From positions 1 through 23,347 of the forward strand of contig DDSQ01000041.1 of assembly GCA_002343845.1 (NCBI GenBank): DNA of 23,347 nt, given 5' to 3'. This document shows positions 1-8,400 of the stretch, one piece after another; the stretch's first letter is position 1; every line of letters begins with the position of its first letter. Source of the DNA: Planctomycetes bacterium UBA2386 (GTDB lineage Bacteria; Planctomycetota; UBA1135; UBA2386). The translations under genes were made by a program, and so were the position numbers. The notes beneath the pieces are model-generated. The model searched no databases. It was not told where the DNA came from and saw only the letters and a list, made by a program, of their open reading frames with translations.

Positions 1-1281
1 GACGCCGAAGCCTGGCTGCGGGCGTCGGCCGGCCCGGGCGACGGGGCCGGCGCGTGGCCGGCGCTGCCTCGCCTGCAGGCGGCCGTGCGCGTGGACGAAC
101 TGGCGGTGGCGGCGCGGCGCATCACGGGGGCCCAGCTGGACCTGCGACAGGAGTCCGGCGCCGGTGCCGGCGCCTGGCAGCTGCAGGTCGCCGCGGACCA
201 GCTGGCCGGCCGGTTGCATTGGCGGCCGCCGCGCAGCCCGTCCGACCCGGGGCGGTTGACCGCGCGGCTCGAGCGGCTGGACATCGCGCCGGCCTCGCCG
301 GCGGCGCAGGCGGCCTCGGTCGAGCCGCTGGCCGCCGAAGGGCGCTCTCGCTGGCCGGCGCTGGACATCGCGGTCGACGAGCTCGAGCTGCGCGGACGCA
401 AGCTCGGCCGACTGGCACTGGTCGCCGCCGGCCGCGGCGGCAGCGTGTCGCGCGACTGGACGCTCGAGCGCCTGGAGCTGGAGATGCCGGGTGCGACCCT
501 GAGCGGCAGCGGGCTGTGGACCGAGGCGGCGCGCCCGGGCGCCGCGGATCGCATGTCCCTGCAGTTCACCCTGGACTTGCAGGACAGCGGGCGGCTGGCC
601 AGCCGCTTCGGCTGGGATGACGCGGTGCGCGGCGGCAGCGGCCGGATCAAGGGCCAGCTCGGCTGGAGCGGCTCGCCGCTGTCGCCGCAGTGGTCATCGA
701 TGGACGGGCAGCTCAGCATCGCCCTCGCTCGCGGGCAGTTCCTGCGCGCCGAGCCGGGCGGCGTGGGCCGGCTGCTGGGCATCCTCAGCCTGCAGTCGTT
801 GCCGCGTCGGCTGCTGCTCGACTTCCGCGACGTCGTGCAGCAGGGCTTTGCATTCGACGAGGTCAGCGGCGACGTTCAGGTCGCGCAGGGCAAGGCGCGC
901 ACCGACAACCTGCGCATGCGCGGCGTGCAGGCGACGGTGTTCATCGCCGGCACGGCCGATCTCCTGCGCGAGACCCAGGACCTGCACGTGCTGATCGTGC
1001 CCGAGCTCAATGTCGGGACGGCCTCTCTGGCCTACCTGGCCGTCAACCCGGCGGTCGGACTCGGCACGATCGTCGCGCAGCTGCTGTTGCGCGATCCGCT
1101 TCGCGCGGCGAGTACCCGGGAGTTCACGATCCGCGGCCCGATGGGCGACCCGAAGGTCGAGCGCATCGAGCGCAGCGTGCCGGCCGCCGTGCCGGCCTCC
1201 GGTGCCGTTCCCGCACCGGAACCGGGTCCGGCCGGGCCAGCGCCCGCCCCGGCCCCGTCGCCCACGGAGCGCGCCGGATGA
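1..1281 (+). CDS. yhdP: YhdP family (AsmA-like, DUF3971-type) envelope protein, C-terminal part
   Basis: This reading frame is open from base 1, so the 5' end lies outside the window and only the last 426 residues are present. The C-terminal half carries the typical YhdP/AsmA-like ending: GRLLGILSLQSLPRR, then a beta-rich stretch with FRDVVQQGFAFDEVSGD, then DLHVLIVPELN and a final segment with NPAVGLGTIVAQLLLRDPL and GPMGDPKVERI. In E. coli, YhdP is an inner-membrane-anchored periplasmic protein that helps move phospholipids to the outer membrane; the same role here is inferred from family membership. The tail after about position 1180 is rich in Pro and Ala and probably disordered. The stop overlaps the start of the next gene (ATGA, 1278-1281), which indicates translational coupling. 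Family assignment is confident; exact function is not. Confidence 0.85.
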   Translation, partial: DAEAWLRASAGPGDGAGAWPALPRLQAAVRVDELAVAARRITGAQLDLRQESGAGAGAWQLQVAADQLAGRLHWRPPRSPSDPGRLTARLERLDIAPASPAAQAASVEPLAAEGRSRWPALDIAVDELELRGRKLGRLALVAAGRGGSVSRDWTLERLELEMPGATLSGSGLWTEAARPGAADRMSLQFTLDLQDSGRLASRFGWDDAVRGGSGRIKGQLGWSGSPLSPQWSSMDGQLSIALARGQFLRAEPGGVGRLLGILSLQSLPRRLLLDFRDVVQQGFAFDEVSGDVQVAQGKARTDNLRMRGVQATVFIAGTADLLRETQDLHVLIVPELNVGTASLAYLAVNPAVGLGTIVAQLLLRDPLRAASTREFTIRGPMGDPKVERIERSVPAAVPASGAVPAPEPGPAGPAPAPAPSPTERAG

Positions 1282-2108
1282 GAGTCGCCGCGATCCAGAT
1301 GGTCTCGACGCCGCAGGTCGAGCGCAACCTCGAGGCGGCGCGCCGGCTGTTGTCCGAGGCGGCGTCGGCCGGCGCGCGGCTGGCCGCGTTGCCCGAGTAC
1401 TTCTGCCTGATGGGGCTGCGGGATCGCGACAAGCTCGCCGTCGCCGAGGAGCCGGGCCACGGCCCGATCCAGGACGCGCTGGCACGGCTCGCACGCGAGC
1501 TGCGGCTGTGGATCGTCGCCGGGACGCTGCCGCTGCGCGTTCCCGGGCGCGACGATCGCGTGCACAACAGCTGCCTGGTCTTCGCTCCGGACGGCAGCCG
1601 CGTCGCGCGCTACGACAAGATCCACCTCTTCGCCTTCGACAACGGCCGCGAGCGCTACGACGAGGGGGTGCTGCTCGAGGCCGGCCGCGAGACGGCGAGT
1701 GTCGTGGTGAGCGACGGCGCCGAGCGCCACCGTGTCGGACTCAGCGTGTGCTACGACCTGCGCTTTCCCGAGCTGTACCGCGCGCTGTGCGCGCCGGAAG
1801 CGCCGCTCCCCTGCGACCTGATCTGCGTGCCGTCGGCCTTCACGCACACGACCGGCCAGGCGCACTGGGAGTTGCTGCTGCGCGCCCGTGCCGTCGAGAA
1901 CCAGTGCTACGTGCTGGCGCCGGCCCAGGGCGGGCGCCACGAGAACGGCCGGCGCACGTGGGGCCACAGCCTGGTGGTCGATCCCTGGGGCGAGGTGCTC
2001 GCCTGTCTCGACGAGGGCGAAGGCGTCGTCGTCGCCGATGTCGACGCGCGGCGCCTGGCCGAGGTGCGGGGCCAGCTGCCCGCGCTGGCCCACCGCCGGC
2101 TGCGCTGA
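1278..2108 (+). CDS. Carbon-nitrogen hydrolase (nitrilase superfamily, Nit/omega-amidase-like)
   Basis: A 276-residue protein of normal length for a single-domain nitrilase-superfamily amidase. The Glu-Lys-Cys triad is visible: E40 in ALPEYF, K114 in RYDKIHLF and C158 in SVCYDLRFPELYR. The family hydrolyses the C-N bond of a carboxamide through a cysteine thioester. Relatives of this type (Nit1/Nit2/YbeM-like) act on alpha-keto acid amides such as deaminated glutathione, a metabolite-repair role, but the substrate cannot be read from the sequence. The protein has no signal peptide and should be cytoplasmic. The start overlaps the yhdP stop as ATGA, so both are probably read from one transcript. 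In many betaproteobacteria, from memory, this pair is followed by tldD; here a 330-bp gap and the giant surface-protein gene follow. Confidence 0.9.
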   Translation: MRVAAIQMVSTPQVERNLEAARRLLSEAASAGARLAALPEYFCLMGLRDRDKLAVAEEPGHGPIQDALARLARELRLWIVAGTLPLRVPGRDDRVHNSCLVFAPDGSRVARYDKIHLFAFDNGRERYDEGVLLEAGRETASVVVSDGAERHRVGLSVCYDLRFPELYRALCAPEAPLPCDLICVPSAFTHTTGQAHWELLLRARAVENQCYVLAPAQGGRHENGRRTWGHSLVVDPWGEVLACLDEGEGVVVADVDARRLAEVRGQLPALAHRRLR

Positions 2109-2438
2109 GCCGGGGCCGGGAGGGTCGGGAGCGGCGGCGGGGCGCCGCCGGGCCGCCTGCCGCCGGCTCGGCCGTGCAACAGACTGCAACAAAGCCGGCT
2201 TGCCGTGATGCCGTGGGGCGACGCCCCCTAGCTCGCAGGCGTGACCCGCGGGCAAACCGGGCTGACGCCCGGACACGCCGGGTCATAAACTGTTGCGATC
2301 GCGTTGCCGCCGGGGATGCCTGGAGCGCCGGTGGCGATCCGCGCGCGCCGTCCCGCGGCAAGGAGCGCTTGAGGCGTCGGGTGCGACGGCCGGTCCGGTC
2401 CGGCCGCGACGCCCGCAGACGAAGGCCCGAGAGATCGA
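2109..2438. other. Gene-free gap upstream of the giant surface-protein gene
   Basis: This 330-bp stretch has no convincing gene. It contains a GC-rich imperfect hairpin region just after the hydrolase stop (about 2130-2165) that could end transcription but has no T-run. It also contains two direct copies of TGCAACA near 2175-2192, a palindrome AAGCCGGCTT near 2192-2203, a short GGGGC/GCCCC hairpin near 2216-2229, and a larger nested inverted repeat at 2242-2285. The last 150 bases before the start codon show nothing definite beyond a weak purine-rich GAGAG ahead of ATG 2439. The promoter of the downstream operon, if separate, should lie here. Confidence 0.6.
2242..2285 (+). promoter_or_regulatory. 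Nested inverted repeat, possible operator or RNA leader structure
   Basis: TGACCCG (2242-2248) pairs perfectly with CGGGTCA (2279-2285). Inside it, CCGGGC (2257-2262) pairs with GCCCGG (2267-2272) around a TGAC loop. The motif GGGCAAACC lies on the 5' side. A very weak sigma70-like match (CTGACG at 2262-2267, then ATAAAC at about 2285-2290) overlaps the structure. It could be an operator, a leader-RNA fold or chance in GC-rich DNA; no factor or ligand can be assigned. Confidence 0.3.
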
Positions 2439-5400
2439 ATGAAGAAGAACCATCTGCGCCACTTGCTGCTGGGCCTGTTGCTGGCGCCGACGATCGCGTT
2501 CGCGGCGGATCCGCAGATTTCGTCGTTCACCGACTCGCCCGATCCGGTCGTCACGGGCACGAACTACAGCTACCAGATCGTCGTGCGCAACAACGCGCCC
2601 GCCGACGCGGCGAACACCCGGCTGAGCCTCGCGGTGCCGTCCGGCGCGGTCTTCGTCTCCGCCGCGCCGGCCTCGGAGAACTGTGCGCCGGCCAGCGCGA
2701 CCCTCATCGAGTGCAACCTCGGCACCGTGCGCGGCGGCAACCTCGACGTGCGCACGATCACGATGGTCTGGCAGGCGACGGCCGTGGGCCTGTCGACGAT
2801 CAATGCCACCGCGACGCTGTCCGCCGACAACGACGACAACTCGACCAACAACGTCCAGAACCAGCAGACCACGGTCAATCCGGTATCGGCTACCGATGCC
2901 GACCTCCAGATCACGTCGAAGACGAACATCAGTGGCATCCCGATCGCCGCCGGCGCGAACGTCACCTTCCGCATCACCCCGCGCAATGCCGGGCCCGCCG
3001 TGGCCACGGGCGTCACCGTCACCGACGTGCTGCCGACCGGCTGGTCCTTCGTGTCGGCCGCCGGCACGAACTGGAGCTGCTCGGCCGCGGGCCAGACCGT
3101 CACCTGCAGCCGGGCGAGCCTGCCGGTGGGCGCCGGCGAGGACATCGACATCGTCGCGACGGCGCCGGCGAGCGTGGCCCTCGGCGGTTCGGCCTACACC
3201 AACACGGCGACGATCGCCGGCACGACCGTCGACCCCGTCCCGGGCAACAACAGCGCCTCGGCCACGGGCAGCGTGCTGGCCAACGGCGCGGACCTCTCGC
3301 TGTCGAAGACCAAGCTGCCGCTGACGGTGGCCTCCGGCGGCACGCTGACGTCGACGATCAACGTCACCAACCTCGGCCCGGCGACGGCCACCGGGAACGT
3401 GCGTGTCGTGGAGGTGCTGTCCAACGAGACCTTCGTCGGGGCGGCCGGCAGCGGCTGGTCGTGCACGGCCAGCGGTTCCGTCGTCGTCTGCAACCACGCG
3501 AACGCCGGCGGCATGTCGGCCTTCGGCGCCTTGCCCACGCTGACGATCACCACGACGGCCACGGGTGCCGGACCGGCGACGAACACGGCCTGTACCGGTG
3601 GCTCGGTGCCCAGCGGCGCGGGCGGCGCGACCGCCACCCCGCCGGCCGCGGGCGACCCGAACCCGCTGAACGACTGCGGGACGACCAGCTCGGCGATCGG
3701 CTCGGGCGGCGGGGGCGCGGACCTGTCCGTGGTCAGCGTCACCACCACCACCCCGAGCGGCGGCGACAAGCGCGTCTCGACCAGCGAGACCTCGGTGACC
3801 TTCACCTCGGTGATCCGCAACGACGGCCCGGCGGCCGCGACCGGCGCGACCATCGACTTCTCCGGGATCGCGCAGACCGGCACGCCGCTGAGCTTTGCGG
3901 TGACGGCGCCGCCCGGGGTCTCGTTCGCCTGCGCGTCGCCGCCGCTGCGCTGCACGCAGACCAGCGGGTCGCTGGCGGCCGGGGCGTCGGTCACGGTCGC
4001 GGTCACGGCCAGCCGGCCGCTGCCGACCTTCGGCAGCCCCGGGACGACGCAGACCTTCACGACCACCGTGTCCAACGTCGTCGAGAACGACCCGAATCCC
4101 GCGAACAACACCGGCTCGGACACCTTCAGCATCGACTCGATGACCGACCTGCAGGTCGTCTCGAAGACGGTCTCGCCGTCGATCGCCGCCGCCGGCGACC
4201 TGGTCACGTACGCGATCACCATCCGCAACAACGGCCCGGACAACGCGTTCGCGTTCGACGTCGTCGACACCTTCACCTTCCCGGGCGCCGGGGACCCGGG
4301 CTTCGACGTCGTCTCGATCGCCTATTCCCAGCCGGCGTTCGGATCCTGCACCGCGGCCGCCGCGATCACCCCGGCCTCGCCGTCGGTGCGCTGCACGATC
4401 ACGCTGATGTCCTCGGGGCAGACCGAGCAGATCACGATGGCCGTGCGCCCCCGGTCGGACCTCGGCAACCCGTCGCGGGTGCTGCGCAACTCCGCGACGC
4501 TGAGCGGAGGATCGGTCGCCGACAGCGACACCACGAACGACGCCGCGACGGCCGAGCTCACCGTCCGATCCAGCCCCATCGACCTGCTGGTGAACAAGGT
4601 CGACGTGGTCGATCCGGTGCCCTTCGTCGACGGTGCGACCTTCGTCGACTACCGCGTGCGCGTGACGAACAACGGGCCGACCGCCGGCACCGGCGTGCGC
4701 ATCACCGAGACCACGACGCCGCCGGCCGGCAAGCGCATCCGCTTCGTCTGCGACACCACCGGCTTCGGCAGCGCCAGCTGCAACCCGATCTCGCTGTGCT
4801 CGGCGACGAACGTCGTCTCGGCGGCCGGCACCGCGCTGCCGGCCATCACCTGCTCGGCGCCCGCCGACGGCGGCGGCACGAGCGGCCCGACGGTGGGCAA
4901 CCTGGCCAACGGCGCGTCGAAGGACATCTTCCTGCGTTACGAGATCCTGGACCGTCCGCCGCTGAGCGGCGACGTGTTCACGAGCACGTCCAGCGTGACC
5001 TCGGACCAGTTCGAGACCTTCGTCGCGAACAACTCGATCACCGAGCTGACGACCACCCGCAACCGCATTGACATCCGCGTCAGCAAGGCCGCGAGCGCCG
5101 CCAGCGTGAGCGTCTCCCAGCCCTTCAACTGGGTGGTCACGGTCGTCAACAACGGTCCTGGCGACTCGCTGCAGACGGACCTGACCGACACGCTGCCGGC
5201 CGGCACGACCGTCACCGGCCCGATCACCTGGTCCCGATCGCTGCCCGCCGGCAGCGGCACCTGCAGCGTGGCCGGGCTGACCGTCAGCTGCGCCCTGGGC
5301 CGCCTGAACGGCACGGGAGCCGTGACGGTCACGATCCCCGTGCGCCTGGACAGCGTGCCGGCAGGCGGGGTGGCCACGAACACGGCGACCGTCGACGTCG

Positions 5401-8400
5401 ATCCGGCGAAGACGGGAGCCGAGGACCTGCCCGGGGGCAACAACACGGGCTCGGCCACGGTCACCGTGTCGCGTTCGTCGCTCTCGGGCACGGTGTTCGA
5501 GGATCGCGTTCGCAGCGGTGGCAATGCCGGCACCCCGCAGGCAGCGGGCAGCGAGCCGCGCCTGGCCGGCGTCGCGCTGCGCCTGACCGGCACCGACAAC
5601 CTGGGCAACGCCGTGGACCGCACGGCCACCACCGACGGCGACGGCCGCTTCACCTTCGCCGACCTGCCGCCGTCCAACGGCGCGGGCTACCGCTTGGAGC
5701 AGACCCAGCCGACCGGCTACGTCAACGGACCTTCCGACCCGCCGGCCACCGGCGCCGGCGCTCCGAGCATCGGCGGCACGTACAGCCGCGGCGGTGCCAG
5801 CGGCAACTCGAGTTATGCCGGTGTCGTGCTCGGCACGGGTGTCGACGCCGTCGACTACAACTTCCCCGAGCTGCGCCGTCCGGGCCTGTCGGGCTTCGTG
5901 TACGCCGACATCGACACCAACGGTGTTCGCGATCCGGCCATCGACGCGCCGCTCGCTGGCGCCACGGTGCGCCTGCTCGACGCCACCACGCTGTCCGTGC
6001 TGGCGACCGCGACGACCGACCCCAGCGGCGCCTATTCGTTCGGCAACCTCGACCCGCTGACGGCCTACACCCTCGAGCAGCCGCTGCCGACGGGCGCCGG
6101 GACGCTGGCCAACGGTCCGGTCAATCCCGGCCTGATCGGCGGTGCGGCCTGCGCGAGCGGCTGCGCGGCACAGGCCAACACACCCGTCGTGGACACCGAC
6201 CGCATCGCGGCGATCGACCTGTCCGCAGGAGCCGACGGCACGCAGTTCAACTTCGGCGAGGTCCAGGTCACGGCGATCAGCGGGACGGTCTACGTGGACC
6301 GCAACCGCAACGGCGCGCTGGACGCCACGCCGACCGACGGTCGCCTCGCCGGCGTGACGCTCTCGCTGTACAGCGGCACCTCATGCAGCGGCGTGGCGCA
6401 AGGGACGGCATCGACGGACGCGACCGGGGCGTACAGCTTCAGCGGCCTCGTGGCCGGGCGGACCTACACGGTGTGCCAGACCCAGCCGGCCGGCTACGGC
6501 GACGGCGGCGTCAACCCCGGCACGGCTGCGAGCAGTCCCGGCCCGAATGCGCTGACCGTCACGAGCCTGCCCGTCGCGGGTTCGGCGGGCAACCACTTCG
6601 CCGAACGCATCGGCTCGATCGCCGGCGCGGTCTACCTCGACGCCAACAACGACGGCGTGCGCCAGGCCGGCGAAGCCGGCATCGGCGGCGTGCAGGTCAC
6701 GCTGGCCGGCACCGACGCCACCGGCGCGCCGGTCAGCCGCAGCGCGACCACCGACACATCGGGCGCATTCCGCTTCGACGACGTCGTCGGCTCGGCGGCT
6801 GGCGGCTATTCGCTGACCCAGCAGGCGGGGCAGCCCGTGGTCGGCGGTGTCGTGACGCTGGACGGCCGCACGACCGCCGGCAACGTCGGTGGCCTCACGA
6901 CCGGCACGGCCGGCGCGCCCGGTACGACGCCGAGCACGATCGCCGCCGTCGTCCTGGCCGGGGGCGCGCTCTCGGTCGACCACCTGTTCGGCGAGATCCT
7001 GCCGGTGTCGATCGGCGGCATCGTCTTCAGCGACGCGAACAACAACGGACAGCAGGACCTGCCGGCCGATCCCGGCCTGAGCGGCGTGACGATCACGCTC
7101 AGCGGCACGGACGATCTCGGCGCAGCGGTCAGCCGCACGCTGACCACCGCGCTGGACGGCAGCTTCAGCGTCAGCGGGCTGCGCCCGGGCACCTACGCCC
7201 TGACCCAGCCGACGCAACCCCCGGGCACGAGCAACGGCCTGACGGTGCCCGGCAGCGCCGGCGGCACCGCGACCGGCGTGGCGACGACGCCCAGCGCGAT
7301 CACCGGCATCGTCCTGACGACGCCCGGCTCGGCATCCAGCGACAACCGTTTCGCCGAACGGCCGGACAGCGGGGTGATCAGCGGCCGCGTCTGGATCGAC
7401 GCGGACAACGACGGTGTCGTCGATGGCAGCGAGTCCGGCATTGCGGGCCAGACGATCCAGCTGGGCGGCACGGACACGCTGGGCAACCCGGTGTCGCGCA
7501 CGGCGACCACCGCGGCCGACGGCAGCTATGCCTTCACCGGCCTGGCGCCCGGCACCTACAGCGTGACGCAGCCGGTCCAGCCGGCCGACACCTACAACGG
7601 CCGCACGGTGGCCGGCACGGCCGGCGGCTCGGCCACCGCCGTGGGTACGCTGCCCAGCGCGGTCAGCGGCATCGTGCTCGGGGCGGGCCAGTCGTCCCTG
7701 GACAACAACTTCGCCGAGCTGACCGGCGGGCAGGTCACCGGGCGCGTCTGGTTCGACGCGAACAACGACGGTGTCATCGGCGCCGGCGAGTCCGGCTTGT
7801 CCGGCGTCACCATCCAGCTGGCCGGCACCGACCTGGCGGGCAACCCGGTGTCGCGATCGACGGCGACCGGCAGCGACGGCCGGTTCGCGTTCGCCGACGT
7901 GCCGTCGGGCACCTACACCCTGACGCAGCCGACGCAGCCGCCCGGCACGTTCAACGGCCTGACCGTGGCCGGCAGCGGTGGTGGCACGGCCACCGGCGTG
8001 GGCACGCTGCCCAGTGCCATCAGCGGCATCGTGTTGAGCGCCGGCCAGACGGCGGCCGACAACAACTTCGGCGAGACGGCCAGCGGCCAGATCGGCGGAC
8101 GCGTCTGGCTCGATGCGAACGGCAACGGCGTCCTCGACGCCGGCGAGTCCGGCCTGTCGGGGGTCACGCTGACGCTGACGGGCACCGATGCCCTCGGCAA
8201 CGCCGTCAGTGCCACGATCACCACCGCAGCCGACGGCAGCTATGCCTTCACGGGCCTGCGCCCGGGCAGCTACGCCGTCACCCAGCCCACGCAGCCGGCC
8301 GGCACCCTGAACGGGGCCACGCTGCCCGGCACGGGCGGCGGCACGGCGACCCCGGCCTCGACGACGCCCAGTGCGATCACCGGTATCGTGCTCGGTGCCT

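Noticed and set aside
2242..2320. Possible c-di-GMP-I (GEMM) riboswitch before the giant surface protein
   Set aside because: GGGCAAACC followed by a 4-bp stem with a tetraloop, and a later GTTGCCG, recall the family. The required GACGCAAAGCC segment is missing, the loop TGAC is not GNRA, and the second arm cannot be drawn. A covariance-model search would settle it.
1010..5071. Long plus-strand open frame crossing the hydrolase gene and the start of the giant gene
   Set aside because: It overlaps two well-supported genes in another frame and its product is Arg/Ala/Pro-rich without any domain. It is a GC-rich shadow frame.
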